From: Phocoena phocoena
Taxonomy: Eukaryota; Chordata; Mammalia; Artiodactyla; Phocoenidae
Assembly: GCF_963924675.1 (NCBI RefSeq)
Contig: NC_089238.1
Span: forward strand, 25,339,815 to 25,403,814
Length of the DNA: 64,000 nt
Direction: 5' to 3'
The translations under genes were made by a program, and so were the position numbers. Under the pieces are notes generated by a model. That model was given only the letters and a program-made list of their open reading frames with translations, had not been told where the DNA came from and did no database searches. Shown piece after piece: positions 11,961-25,301 of the stretch. Position 1 is the stretch's first letter; each line of letters begins with the position of its first letter.

Positions 11961-12984
11961 ACTGCACCAGGTGGGGCATCCAGTGAGTGACACCCCGACT
12001 CCTTCAGGGCAGGGATCTGCAGTCAGAAGAGGAGGCCTCCCACTTCCTCCACACTGAAGCCCAGGGACCCGCGAGGAAGGGAGCCCTGGACAGGCATCCA
12101 CAGCCCAGTGTGAGACTCTGGCACCTACTAGGAGCTCAGGACAGAGCAGGCCAAGCCCTGGGGTTGCAGGGCCCTTGTTTTCTGCCGTCACTCCAGTGAG
12201 GCTCAGCCAGAAGCAGATGCAAGGGAAACTGCTCACATGTCAGCTGCTCCCTGGCAGCCAAATGACCATAAAGGGCATCCAACAAAGTCAACTCAATAAC
12301 ACAAGCCTCCAAGTCCACGGCACGGAGAGCACGTGAAGAAGACCGTGCCTGTGGGCTGGCCCATCAAGATGGTGCCAAGGCCCCAGGCCCTGACCCTCCA
12401 GGACTGGCTCCGTTGCTATCTCCTCTCCATCTTTTCTCTGCTCCCTGCTGGCTCTCTCCTCTTAGCCTAGAAACATACTCTGGTCTTTCCCTCTTCAAAA
12501 TGCAAAAGCTTCCTCTGACCCTTGGACCCCTCGGCTCCTGTTTTCTGCCCTTCCTTCCCAGTCTGGAACCTGGAAATTCAAGTCTACACTGCTGGTCTCC
12601 CCACCTCTCCTCAACTTGTTCCTCCGTCTGATTTCACTGACGATGCTCATCCTCAGGACAGCCCAGCAGACCCCATTCAGCCTGCCTCCACGGGCCTCTC
12701 TGTGGCCCCTCACACTGCTGCCCAGAAGCACTTTGCTGTCTGGGTATAGATGACCCCACGTTCCTCATGCCCCTCCCTTCTCCCAGCTGCCTCACCATCT
12801 GTGCTGAGGCCTTCAAACCTCTCCTCCAGCCAAGGCCTTCCTCCTGAGCTCCCCGCCCATGCGGCCAACTGCTGGCCAGACACCAACATTCAGATAGGCC
12901 ACAGGCAGCTCCTGCAAGGCCAAATTGCCAACAAACTCAAGCTAACTAAGTGTGATGGGCCTCCAGGTGTAGGAGTTAAGAAGA

Positions 12985-13195
12985 TTCCAGGCTCTGAAAT
13001 CACACTGCCTGAGTTCAGATCCCCCATCTGCAACTTACTGACATTGGACACATCCCCTCAATTCCCCATGTACAAAATGGGGAGAATAACAATGCCCCTC
13101 TCATAAGCTGTCACGGGGTTAAATGTGATAACACATGTAGATATTGACAACAGGGCCTGATACTTAGTAAGTCCTGTTAGATGTTAACGATCCTT
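12985..13195 (+). repeat. MIR SINE, nearly full core
   Basis: Reads in MIR order: CCTGAGTTCAGATCCC, a CAACTTACTGAC block, ATGTACAAAATGGGGA, a GTTAAATGTGATAACACATG block, and CTTAGTAAGTCC at the 3' end. Confidence 0.8.
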
Positions 13196-13204
13196 ACTGG
13201 AATC

Positions 13205-13790
13205 ATCATCTTCTTTGCTAACCCCCAATAGCTCTTCTTCAGGCATGGTATCATCTTCTACCCGTCATCCAGAACCTGGTCGCCTGGGACCTTGGAGTCA
13301 TTCCTAACTTCTCTTACTTCCCATTTCCATTCAATTCCCAAATCCTGCTGGTTTTGCCTCTCAAGTGTTTCTCCAAGCCACACCCTCCTAACCAATATCC
13401 TCATCTTCTCTCACCTACTCTACTGCAGCCTTTCCTGTGACCCACCTAACTCCTGCCTCAAATTTTATTCTGTAGTGATACTGAATTGTCTACAATTTCC
13501 CCACAAACTACATGGGCCTCTTTTCTATGAACTGGATTATGCTATTTTCCCTGCCTGGAAGGCCCCTCCCACCTTACCTTCCACCTTCTATGAGCCTGAT
13601 TAGGTGTCACCTCCTCCTGAAAGCTCTCCTGGAATGCCCAGATTGGGCAACATGCCTGTCCTTTGAGCTTCTATATCTTAGACTTAGCGACATGATATTA
13701 ACTTACCCTTTCAGGTTACCCCCTTCCCAACTTGGCTAGCGGTTCCTCACTGAGGATCTCAATCACTTTTACTGAACTGAGGTTACTATT
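13205..13790 (+). repeat. L2 LINE remnant, 3' region
   Basis: It shows typical L2 phrases: TTCCCTGCCTGGAAGGCCCC near 13548, then a GTGTCACCTCCTCCTGAAAG block near 13605. No intact frame. Confidence 0.7.
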
Positions 13791-14016
13791 CAAAGAAACC
13801 CACCTATGGAGGGCCTTAAATAAAGGATGAAATCGATCAAAATGAGAAAATTTCCACTATTTTAAAATCCAGAAATGATGGATTCTTCATAGACCAAAGT
13901 ACTTGATCAACAGCCTCCTTAAACCAACCAATGAGATTCAAAGTCAGGGAAAGTGAGTTCTCTCATCCATGGGGGCTGTTAAGGAGGGAAGTGACTGTGC
14001 CCTACTTGGGGGATAA

Positions 14017-14068
14017 AGAAGGAGGAAGAGAAGGAGGGGAGAGGGGAGGGGGAGAAGAAGAAGAAAGA
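14017..14068 (+). repeat. GGA-rich purine tract
   Basis: Repeated GGA/GAA/GGGGA units over about 50 bases; a simple repeat. Confidence 0.85.
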
Positions 14069-14558
14069 ATTAGATGATAGGCTCTCTGTACAAGCTTGTT
14101 ATCCTGACAGAACAGTCCCAGAACTTGAAACGTGATCTCTGGGGGCAGAGGGAGACAGTTTTATCACATATTAAGGTTAGACAGATGTTTTGGGTGTCTG
14201 GTGTTACCTGAATCAAAAGCACCACAAAAGAGCTAGCACAGCCCTGCTCAGCAAGATGTGTTCCCAACAGAAAGACACAGGAACCTTTTTTTTCCTTTTC
14301 CTTTTCCTTTTCACGTGTTTTTCTCTTCAGTCATATTTGAGGGTTTTGGATTTCCCTGGTGTGAGGGCGAAACACTGATTTCCACACCAGACCTTCCTTC
14401 CTCTCCAAAAATACTGCAGGCCAGGTCTTCAGCAAGGGTCCTGGGTGTAGAAACAGCCTCAGAAAGAGGGGGTACCTGGTCTGAAAGGTAGGTTTCAACA
14501 TGTCTCCTGGGATGTGCTTCTTAAAAACTTAGAAGGCAGAAAATCTCCCTCTCTCTCC

Positions 14559-14559
<1 letters not shown>

Positions 14560-14607
<48 letters not shown>
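14560..14607 (+). repeat. CA dinucleotide microsatellite
   Basis: About 24 uninterrupted CA units, long enough to be polymorphic. Confidence 0.98.
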
Positions 14608-14609
<2 letters not shown>

Positions 14610-14610
<1 letters not shown>

Positions 14611-16285
14611 GAGCAGACCCTTCCCCTCTAGGTGGACCAGGGCCCATCCTGCCACAGTACCAGGAAGACAGACAAGGACCACCCGCCTAGCATGGGGGGC
14701 ATTTTAAAGGCCTGAGCAGGAGGTGGGAGAGGCTGATCTTCCAAATGCCCCCCATTTCTTCACTGCCGACAGCAAAGCCCAGGCCTTAAGAGGCACCCAG
14801 GGAAAGAGGCTGACGTGACCAAGAAAATAACATCTTCAGAATGACTAATGCCCCACCGGGACGGGACCAGCTCTGGCCTGGCTGCCTGCCAGAGGGTCCA
14901 CAGCCACTTTCCAAGGACACGGAGGGCAAACGTCCCTGACAAGTTCCCCCAAGGACTGTCCCTTCCCAGCTCTGCCCCTCCTCGGGGCTCCCCCCAGGGG
15001 CCTGTGAAGCCCTGAGTTAGGACACCAGGGCCCAGAGGCTGAGTCACTCCCTTGGGGCCAACCTGGGTCATAGCAAGTTCGTTATTTCAAGGACAAGTTC
15101 TCAGACCCCTCGTCCAGCCATCGGCCTGACAGAGACCGGGAGGGGAGAGGTCTGCGAGCGGATGAGGAGATGAGGAGAGAGCAGGCGGACTAGCTTCCCG
15201 GGGCTCTGAGGTCCCAAGGGCCCTGGGGGGGGGCTGTTCATGTCTTGTACAGAACATGCCCAACATACATTGGGAGACGCTCATCCTCCAGCCATCGGGG
15301 GGCTCTGTCTCTGGGCCAGGCCCCCCACAAGCCTTCCTCAGCTCTCCTTCAGCAGGCCCCGGGGAGCCCAAGGCAGGGGCCTCCCGCAGAGCCATTTTCC
15401 AGGGTGTCGGGGGGGGGGGCGCAGGGGGTGGATCTCGGGGGAGAGAGGCACAGGGGGAGGTGAGGAAGGGGCAGCTGGGTGGAGCCAGGTCGTCCCCGTA
15501 GGAGGTCACAGAACAGAACTGTGGACTGCTCCAAGTTTTTGATGTGCCTGCTCAGGGAGGGAGTGTCTAAAACCATTTCAAAAGCTGGGGGAAGCCCAGA
15601 GAAGGGGGGTCTCATTGTCTGTGGGGAGGGGGGATTTCAAAGGAGACCCCGCCACTGAAAGGTTTCAAAAGACCCTTGCCTTTCGATCAGCTCCAAATCA
15701 CGCCCTCACCAGTGGCAGCCAGGAGAGGGGTGCTGGGAAAATGTTTCCAAGGAGACGTGTCCCTGAGTCATCGTAATTCCCGGGGTCTGGAGGCTGCAAA
15801 GCCACGATGAGGCACCCCCCCACCCCGCTATAAAAAGGTCAGTTTAGCATCCCCCGGGGGTGGGCTCCCACAGTCCAGGTGCCTGGGGAGGCCTGCCTCA
15901 GACCCCCAGTGCCCCGAGTTTATGAGAACGCCACCAAGCTGAACGGCGTCACGTCTGTCTGCCGAGTACCCTCGGTGCCACTAAGGGGGGCTTTTACCCC
16001 CACCAGCTCCAGGCAGCCACTCTGGGCTCGGGCCATTTAGCAGGGGAAGCTGTCCACAGGGACACTGGACAGTGTCTACCGGGGCTGCAGCGCCAGCCCC
16101 CAGCCAGAGCTCGCGCACCTGCTTCTCTTCCATTCACACCTCCCACAGTCACTCCCACCACCTTCCCCAAGCCACCAGGGCCAATAGGCACACAGCACAG
16201 GCCAAATATAAGTTCCATCACCTCCCTCCTCCCTTCCCTCCCTGCCTCATTCCCTCACCTCTGGACCAGACGGGGCAGGTCTCTG
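14610..16285. other. GC-rich intronic DNA, no gene seen
   Basis: This stretch is GC-rich with G runs (G11 at 15409-15419 within a quadruplex-capable segment to about 15460). A lone TATAAAA-like string near 15829 has no other promoter support. Confidence 0.4.
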
Positions 16286-16585
16286 TTTTTTTTTTGCTTT
16301 TTTTTTTTTTGCATAACGAGTTTATTTTTAAAAGGCATACAGACAATAAACAAAGCAAACATTCCATCAGATATTAACTTCTCCCAAGTATTATCTGTCC
16401 TAGAATTGTTCCATTAAGTTCCAGTCTCTAGACATCTTAAATTCGATAACCATCTTCATCAGATCCATAACTTTTCTTCTGTCGAATTTAACTATTGTTT
16501 TCTGTTCGTTGGCTTACTTTCTCAAGGATTCCTATTAAAACTTGTTCTGATACCTTCCCACTTAGTTATCCATACCGTGCCCTCT
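16286..16585 (-). pseudogene. PDCD5: PDCD5 processed pseudogene, 5'-truncated
   Basis: Reading the minus strand gives ARYG, then LSGKVSEQVLIGILEKVSQ, then VKFDRRKVMD, the C-terminal part of PDCD5 (programmed cell death 5). A 3'UTR follows, with AATAAA (complement of 16321-16326), a cleavage point at 16311 and an A-rich tail (complement of 16286-16310). Introns are absent, as expected of a retrocopy. Damage is clear: a stop replaces the Gln after ARYG, about five bases are missing before VKF, and one base is lost just after VMD, which breaks the acidic C-terminus. Only the last third of the coding region remains; homology stops near 16585, where L2 sequence begins. It should not encode protein. 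Identification rests on remembered PDCD5 sequence. Confidence 0.85.
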
Positions 16586-17260
16586 CATCCCATTTTCTTC
16601 CCCCTCAACACTGCACCCAGATTAATCTCCCCAAAGCACCCAGCTACAACCAGGCCATACTCTGCTCCAAAACCTTCAATGGCTCCCTAGTGTGTAAGCC
16701 CAAGGTTGTACACTCAGGTGCCCGCAGGGGCCAGGCAGGGGCCACAAATGAGCAAAGCATCCCCCCAACTCACAACAGGGACCGGTGGGGCCTGTGGTTC
16801 CAGCTGCTGCCCAGCTCCCATCAACTGTGCTGTGTGGGAATATGGGCCATGGCTGCCACCTCTCCTGGTTTCTCAAGGGAAACCAAATAAAACACCCACC
16901 AAGGGGCCCCCAGATTTGGACCCCAGCCTACAGGATCAGGTCCAAACCCGCATCCCTTAACCTGGCCTTCAAGGCCCTCCATGGTCCAGCCCCAAGCCAC
17001 CTCCCCACCCTCACTGCCCATGACATTGCAACGTGTGATGCCTCCATCCTAGTCAAGTCCGGCTCGTCCATTCCCCAGTCACCTCCTCTGCCCCTGACTC
17101 TGAGCTTTGCTCACCCCGCAGTCCCCCCACAGATGCTGCTTTCCACCTTCTAAGCCTAACCACAACACCTCCTTCAAGGACCTGCTTCTTCCTTACAATC
17201 AGCTCTCCGAGGAACCTGTTCTCTAGCAACTGTCCTTCATTGCTAAGCTGCTCCCTTTGC
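16586..17260 (+). repeat. L2 LINE remnant
   Basis: It carries L2 phrases: CTCCAAAACCTTCAATGGCT near 16666 and CTTCAAGGCCCTCCATGGTC near 16967, shown partly degraded, with unassigned sequence between. Confidence 0.65.
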
Positions 17261-17494
17261 CAGGGACGGCCCTAAACCACAGAGAAAACGCCTCCTTACC
17301 CTTCAATACCCAGGCCTTCCTGATGGACTTATTTGGATCCAGCAGTCCCTGTTCCGGAAGCATCAACCTCACTACACTGTGCTTACTGGACGCCCATCAG
17401 CCTCCCCCATGGACAGGAAACCCCTGAGGGTAGGGCTGGGTCTCTTCCACCACAGGCCCTGGCAGGGGAGCCACACACTGTGGAGGGAGCCACA

Positions 17495-17600
17495 CACAGT
17501 GGAGGGAGTCTGGTTTTTATTCAGACCCTGGCTCTGCTATTTCCTGGCTGGAAGAACTTGGGTAAGTCATTAAACCTCCTCTGTGAGGTGGAGAACTAGA
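17495..17600 (+). repeat. MIR SINE remnant
   Basis: GACCCTGGCTCTGCTATTTC followed by GAACTTGGGTAAGTCATTAA is a forward MIR core. Confidence 0.75.
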
Positions 17601-17604
17601 AGCT

Positions 17605-18745
17605 ACATACGTACCCGGCCTGCGGTGGGGCTCAGTCCACGGCAGCTGTTGGCATCCTCACCCAGTGTGACCTCCCTCCACTGCAGAGTGGTGCTGTGCT
17701 GTCTTCTGCGGGATGCTGTGAGGTCTCTGAGGGCAGGGGCCGTGTCCCCTCCACCCTCTATCACCCACAGGGACCACCCCAGGTCTCTACACGCAGCACA
17801 TGCTCAACGTTCTTTGGTTGATGGAGGTGATGAGGTGAGGGAAGGAAGGGCAGGTGAGGGGGGCAGGGCAGAGTGAGAGGAGATACAGCCCTGCCACCAG
17901 AGGTGTAGCTCCAGCAGGTCCCTAGCCCGTGCCTCATGGCCACGAGCCAAGGGCCTGCGTGTGAGACCTCGTGCAGCAGCATAAACGTCCTGCCTGGACG
18001 CTCAGGCTCTGAGACCAACAGCTCCTTGCTGCCTGCTCTCCAGGTCCCCATACCCCGCGCATCCTGAGAACAGGCCAGCTCACAGCACTGCCGAGCGAGC
18101 CTGGTGAGGGGCCCTTTCCAGCCACCAGCCGGGACTTCTTGCAGGAGCCCCACCCTCTGCTCACACAGCGACCCAAGTGCCAGTCAAATCCTCCTTTCAC
18201 ATCTTCCACCACTCCAGTTAAGAGCAAGCCCTCGCCTTCCACCTGTGGACACACAGCTTCCAGGTGCTGCGCAAAAGGAAAGGTGGAAGGGAGAAAGGAG
18301 GCGGGGAGGAACACCTTTGAAATCACCGTGGTCCAATTAGCCAGCCTCTCGACCTTCGTACTTACAAACAAGAGCGCACATTAACACCTGCTACAGAGGC
18401 AAACATTTTTAGATATCTTCGTCTTCACCTCCCTGACACTGCCGTGAAAGCGCGCTCAGCAGCCAGTGACGGACAGAGTAGTTTCCTTCTTCTACTTCAG
18501 CGGGGGCCTCTCACACAGAAGGAACTAAAAAGTCACCAGTCTTCCCGTCGGGCTGAATTCCCAGGGTCCCCTGCCCCTCCCGTGCTTCTCACATCCCCTC
18601 GTCATTGAGGGAGCCCCACCAGGCACCCAGTTGTGCTCAGCGCCTTCAGGGGACCTGCCCCGAAGTCACTGGGACGCTAGGTACCCAAACTCACCGAGCA
18701 GCAGCTGGCGGGGACCAGGGGACCGCAGCCACCCTGAGCGCAGCT
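17605..18745. other. Intronic DNA, nothing recognised
   Basis: No repeat family or exon supported. Overlapping short open frames on both strands look fortuitous. Confidence 0.4.
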
Positions 18746-18749
18746 CCAC

Positions 18750-19500
18750 TGAAGAAGGGCCTTATCGTGTACAATGTGGATGATGGCACAGATGTGGAAC
18801 AACTCTCACAGGCTGAGGCGGGAGGGAGACTTCATACAACCGACCGCTTTGGAAGTGTATTCGTCTGTATCTACTGAAGGGGAGCCTGCTCGCATCCTAT
18901 GACCCACCAATTGCAGTCGGAGAGACATTCCCATTAAAACCCCATGTGCGCGTCCACCAACGACCCATACAAGAATGGTCGCAGCAACACAGTATTTGAA
19001 ACAATGCCACAAAGGAAACTACCCAGACGCCCATCAGTATGTGTATCAAGAACTGATAGACGGTGATGTGTCATACACCCGTGAGAAGGGGCCATGCCCA
19101 ACCACAGGCGCTAAAACGAACAAGCGAAAGACACCAGACGCAAGTGAGCGGAGACGGTGTGATCTCGTTGACATGAAACGCAAAACGACCACAAGTCACC
19201 TACGGTGTCAGCATCGCGACGCTGAGGCCCTTTCGTTGGTGGGGGAAGGGGCTGGGGGGGGCCGAGGGGGTGTCTGGGATGCAGGAATGGTCTGCTTCTT
19301 CACCTGGGTGTTGGTTACCCAAGTGTGCTCAGTGCGTGAGGATCCACTGAGGTGGACGTTTCAGTGGACCTTTTTTTAATGTACGCAGTCAAGGGTTTTG
19401 TGGAACGGCACTCTGTTGGCGTGGCTGTTGCCAAGACCCTAATGAGAACATATGAGAGGCAGAAAAATGGAGAGAAGGTCAGGGTCGGGATGCTCAACCC
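18750..19500 (+). mobile_element. Decayed L1 3' end
   Basis: It resembles the L1 3' region: a degraded ACCCAGACGCCCATCAGTAT block near 19021, a CTGGGTGTTGGTTACCCAAG block near 19303, and related sequence between. CpG content is unusually high for an old L1. No frame survives. Confidence 0.6.
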
Positions 19501-20219
19501 AGGCCTGATCTTTCATCGCTCAGACTGCGGGAGTCTTGGAGAAGGTGATCACGCTTCCGCCAAAGACCCAGGGCACCAAGATTCCAGAAGTTCTCGAGGC
19601 CCTCACTGCCAAACCCACCCCCTGGGCTAGCCCCATGCCACCAGAAATCCACTGTGCCCTCTCTTGTAGCAAGGGCCTCCCTAGCCACCAGGGAGACCAC
19701 AGCCACCCACAGAAGGCAAGTAAGACCTCAAGGCTTCCCTCCATCCCTCGGGCCAAGTGGGAACACGATGGGACTTGGAAAGCTCCCTTCTTTAAAGGCT
19801 GAATTTCCCAAAGTCCAAGACCGCTTGAAGAGGAATGGGAAAAGCAGCGGAATAAGTCTGTAAGCATTCTGTTTTGACAATGTGCCTGAGGAATTCCCCA
19901 CGTTTAGTGGGGAAACGTGAGCAGTTAAATCTATTTGATGCCATGACATACGAAATTGAAGCGTGATTGCCCCTGAGTGCTTGACAACTGGAAAGCACTT
20001 CATTTCAGAAATGGAGGGAAATTTATGCTGGGAAATGGAAGAGACTGTCAAAAGTTGGACTGCAATGGGAGTGGAGCCACGCGAAAAGAAGGTTCGGGTG
20101 GAGAAAGTGCTCCAGTTCTCACGTTTTTAGTCCCATTTGAAATGTCGCAGAGACAGCAGCAGTGACTCTATCCTTTGGGCTACAAGCCAGTGAAATGATG
20201 ATTGGAACCAAACATTTCA

Positions 20220-20945
<726 letters not shown>

Positions 20946-21439
20946 GGCCAAGCAGGGGAGACTGCTTCCATCAGCTCTGACACTCAGGGGTGAATGAAGA
21001 ATTCCTCACCTGCCCTAGACACACAAGGCCCCGGGTGATCCTACAGCTGGCTTCCACACACGGGGAGCTATTACCAACTGCTTTGGTGGGGAGGGGGGCA
21101 GAAAAATGGAGAACATGAAAAGTTTCAAAGCTTCTCGAAGACTGGTTCCAAAGAGTGGAGCTTCAGTGTGAAACCAGCCCACTGTGGACAGGTGTGTTGC
21201 CTGAGTGGGGGAAGGGCTGTGGCTGTGCGTTTTTATGAAGAGGGAGGGGTGGTATGGGAATTCAAAGTATCTAAGTTTTTTGAAGACTACTTTGGGTCCT
21301 GGGATGATGGGGCCTCCCTCGACCTCCGGAAAACAGGGCAAGACTCTGGATTTCTTGGCTGAGCACTGAGACCCAGCCCTCGACGATGCAGCCAGGACGA
21401 ACCACCAGAGGGCTCAGCTGTCGCAGCCCCACCTGAGCC

Positions 21440-21800
21440 CCACCCGAACCTGCAGTTCTTCTGAAGGGCCTGCTCTCACCTCCGGGCCTTTGTCTATGCC
21501 GTTTCCTCCACCTGGAATACCCTCTCCATCCTTGAGGACTCTGTTCAAATGGCACCTCTTCTGAGAAGCCTTTTCTTCCCACCCCAGAGTGAGTTCAGGA
21601 TCTGCCCAGGCCCCTGAGCTTATGCTGGAAGCACCTAGTTGCTCCGCATACGATTTTGTCGTGGCCAATTGATTTGTTTGCTCGCACTGGAGTGTGAGCA
21701 CCCAGAGGGCCAGGACGCGTTCTGTCCACCTGTGGGGTCCCAGAAAGGACTGCGTGCTTAGGAAGCGTTTGTGGAACAAATGAGCAGAGTTGTGAAATAA
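21440..21800 (+). repeat. L2 LINE remnant
   Basis: GCCGTTTCCTCCACCTGGAA followed by a GGCACCTCTTCTGAGAAGCC block is a recognisable L2 3' segment. Confidence 0.65.
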
Positions 21801-22844
21801 CACGCGCCACGCCCTCTATGAGGGCAGAAGGGACAAAGAGAAGTCATCCCACGGTGACTAGGGATCCTGGATCCCCACCACCCAACACAGGGCCCAGCCC
21901 AGAGCGAGTGTCTAATAAGCAGTGAACTTCCATCATGACTCCTACTGCTGCTGAGAGACTGTTGAATAAAGGAATGGAGAAACAACTGGACCAGCTGGTG
22001 CTGGGAGCTCCGGGCTCCAGGCAGGGTCCCCGCTGGGGCTCCAGGGCCCGTACTGATAAGACCAGAGGGCCTTGCTCCCAGAGCTTCGGGAGACCTGGGC
22101 GTTCAGTATGTCCCCAGAACAGCCACAGCGTTGGGTCCGGAAGCAGGCATTCAGCACGGAAACACCCGGGAATAATGGGTGAGTCTCGGGGAACAGAACA
22201 GGGGAGCCTCACAACAGGCAGAGGAGATTTCAGGCCAGAAGAGACAGCAGGGACTGAAGTCTTCTGAGGGGCACAGTCGCAAAGCCTCGGCTCAGCTCCT
22301 CGTCTGTGCTCATGGAGCACATGGACCCTGGGCTTCTCCACCATCAAAATCATTCATTCCCTCTCACACGTGTCCCTCACCCACTCTGCCTGGCAAGTCT
22401 GAGTCCTTGATGCTTAAATGGATGACTGAATGAATGAATGAGTGAATGGTCAAGGCAAGAATGAAGCACGCCCCAGGAAGCTCCACGCGGAGGAAGCCCA
22501 GAGGAGCCTGCTGGACAAGGGAGACTGTGCCCCCCACCTCCTTGGCTGGAAGTCTCTAGAGGCCACGGCCAAGGCCACGGCCACGGCTAGTCCAGACCAG
22601 TGCGGGGGTGGGGGGGCAGTTCATGATCCAAGTGCTATTCCTCCGCGGGGCAGATGAATGAAGTAGGTTCACTGTGCTTGAAAGATAAATCACCAGGAGC
22701 CTGCCTAGACAGGACGACAGCATACACCCAAATGTCCCCCCTCAGTGGCAGGAAGAGGACTGGGCCCTGCCTCGTGGGGCAACAGGCTCCCGGGGAATCC
22801 CAGGGGAGTGGTCACAGGAGCTGCTGACCAAAGAGCCTGGGTGT

Positions 22845-23290
22845 TCACACGCACACACAGAGCACGTATGCGCAGGCATGGACACGCATGTGAGGATATA
22901 CACACAGACTTGCAAACATCCTACATACCTCGCCCCAACTCACCACCAACACGCAAGACCCTCACACACACCCACAACCCCTACACACAACAACCCACTT
23001 GCTCCCTGTAACACAGACACGTAAGTGCGACACCCCCAGAGAATTGGAGACATCCTCATGGACCACGAGTTCACGGAGCATCCCCAGTAACACACACGCT
23101 TTCAGTCCTCTCCCTGGAACCCTGACAGCCGTCACACCCATCGCTCCCCAATGCACCCACGGATGCACAAGCAGCTTATGGCACAAGGGTGTGCACTGAC
23201 CCTTGTGGACACACATGTAGACTCATAGGTATACACAAGCACATTCACAGTCGGGCGTGCACACACACAGGTTCACCAGCACCAACACTC
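22845..23290 (+). repeat. CA/CACG-rich low-complexity region
   Basis: Many short ACACAC tracts separated by unique bases. Open frames here are low-complexity artefacts. Confidence 0.8.
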
Positions 23291-23804
23291 ACTAAGGCAC
23301 ATGTATACCCATATGCCCGCACCCAAAGATGGCCCTTTGGGCCTTGCATGTGAGACCAGGGATGCCCAGGGTCTGCAGGAGCAGGCACCCAGGCCAGGCT
23401 GTGGAACACAGCACGGGGAGAACAGGCGAGGACTCTCACTCCGTCTACCTCCTGCTGCCCCCCATCCGCACCTCAACACCTCCTCTGGGTCCATCTCCCT
23501 CTTGCTATCCCCCAAAGACCCCATCCTCCTCTGCAGGTTCAGCCCCCGCTAGGAGACGTGATCACAGAAAACTAGAACTTGGCATTCAAAGCACCTCCTC
23601 TGCATAAGCGCCTTCCCCGGGGCCCAGCCCAGGAGAGCCAAAGCTGAACCCTGGCACCTAAGCCAGGGCTGCCTTCGCCAGTGTGGCCCGAGCAACCCCA
23701 GAGGGTCCCGGGGCAGGAAGAGAACATGCTTGAGGATGTGGAGAGGGAAAGGGAAGAACAGGGGAAAGACAGCCACTGCCGCTGAATTCCCATGATCGTG
23801 ATCG

Positions 23805-24015
23805 CAACCCACATTTACTGAGCACCTACTATGAGCCTACTATGTGGAGGCACTATCTCTTCTGAATACTCACAATGACTCTGCAAGCTCCACTTTAGGG
23901 ATGGAGAAAGTGGAGTGTCAAGGGGCTAAATCATTTGGTCAAAGCGTAGCGCCGGTGATCAGGAGAGCTGGGACTGGACCCCAGGCAGGCGCCCACCAGA
24001 GCCACTGTCTGAGCT
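23805..24015 (-). repeat. MIR SINE remnant
   Basis: TTTACTGAGCACCTACTATG opens a reverse MIR, followed by a diverged body through about 24010. Confidence 0.75.
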
Positions 24016-24344
24016 GCTGTTCTTGGCTCCACGCCAAGACCACCCCACACAGCCCTGCTCTGGGTGACGGAAAGCTGTCACCTGAACAAGCCCGTGAACC
24101 TGGCAGTCTGTTTACCCTGCAGGAAGATGGAGTGTGAAAGCACCCAGTCTACCTCCCCACCCCACGCCGGACGGGGCACCGTGGTAATCTGGTGAGTCGA
24201 TGAGGGCCAGGGTCTGCCCACAAGGGGCTGGAATTGGGGTGATGTTGTTATTACCCGTCAACAGAGGGGGAGGCGGAAACCTCACCGCTTCGCTCCAGCC
24301 AACAGCAGCCTCGGCCCCATGGGAACACAGTCCTCAGAGAGCTG

Positions 24345-24358
24345 GTTGCTATGGATAC
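24345..24358. promoter_or_regulatory. RFX X-box-like motif
   Basis: GTTGCTATGGATAC is one base away from the palindromic X-box bound by RFX factors when read on the minus strand. Function is inference. Confidence 0.25.
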
Positions 24359-24791
24359 ACTCCCGAGGGTCCCAGCCTGCCAGCCCCCAAGCCCCTGTGC
24401 AGCCCCCAGAGTCTGCTCTCGTATGCGTGAGCCCTGGGGGAGGGAGGGGTGGGCGAACAGACAGCTGGGCCCCTGCCCCAAGGCGTGCCCAGGCAGGGGG
24501 CGAGGCCCCAGAGGCTGTGCCTCCGCGGGGGAGGTACCCGGGCTTTGTCTAGCTCCTTTCTGCAAATGGCCCATCTGCCCAGGCCTCTAGACGTGAGTTC
24601 CAGCTCCCTTCTCTCTCACAAGACCAGGAACAGGGAGAGGAAGGCCTTCCAGGCTCCCAGAAAACAAGCCCCCTCGGGTTCGTAGTTCCGCACTCCCACG
24701 CACAGCTGTGCATCCTCGGGTACGTGGCTCCACCTTTCTGAGTCTGGGCCCCCTCTGTACCAAAGCCAAGGTCACGGCAAAGGTCCAGGGT

Positions 24792-24805
24792 GTTGCCATG
24801 GAAAC
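24792..24805. promoter_or_regulatory. RFX X-box-like motif
   Basis: GTTGCCATGGAAAC has an exact left half-site, a 2-base spacer and one mismatch in the right half-site of the X-box consensus. It lies about 450 bp from the other candidate. Confidence 0.3.
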
Positions 24806-25119
24806 AATATAAGAGTGGGTGCCCACACAGTAGGGGTTTTACGAAGTAGTACTTGATACAGGATCCAGCCTTCAATAGCCAAGGGCTCTGGGGACGCTAG
24901 AAGCAGCCCCATGGCCAGCAGGAGCCCCAGCGTGGGCAGGGATGGGGCTGGAGCGCACCTGGGAGAAGGGTATGCAGGGGCCCTGCCGTGCCACACTGTC
25001 CCACCGCATGAGCACCGGGCTGACCACCCTGGACCCCATCCTTGCAACTAGGATGGGCTCCAGAGGTGCTGGCCGAAGGGCTGGTCAAGAGCTCGGGCTG
25101 GGGCACCACCTGGGTTCTA

Positions 25120-25300
25120 ATCCCTTCTCTGCTTCTTTAAACTGCGGGGCTCACAGCAAACTACCTAATTGCTCCTTGCCTCCTTTTCCTCATCTGTAAA
25201 GTGAGTGTTGTAAGGATTAAACAGATAGAAAGTGCCTGGATGTGCCTGGTACATCCTTATCCCTCAATAAATGTGAGGTGCGATTATAAACGGGAAAATA
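25120..25300 (+). repeat. MIR SINE remnant
   Basis: TTCCTCATCTGTAAAGTGAG, GTAAGGATTAAACAGATAG and CCTCAATAAATGTGAGGTG follow MIR order. Confidence 0.8.
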
Positions 25301-25301
25301 A

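Noticed and set aside
15825..15840. TATAAAA-like string near 15829 as a promoter
   Set aside because: No CpG island, initiator or downstream exon supports it.
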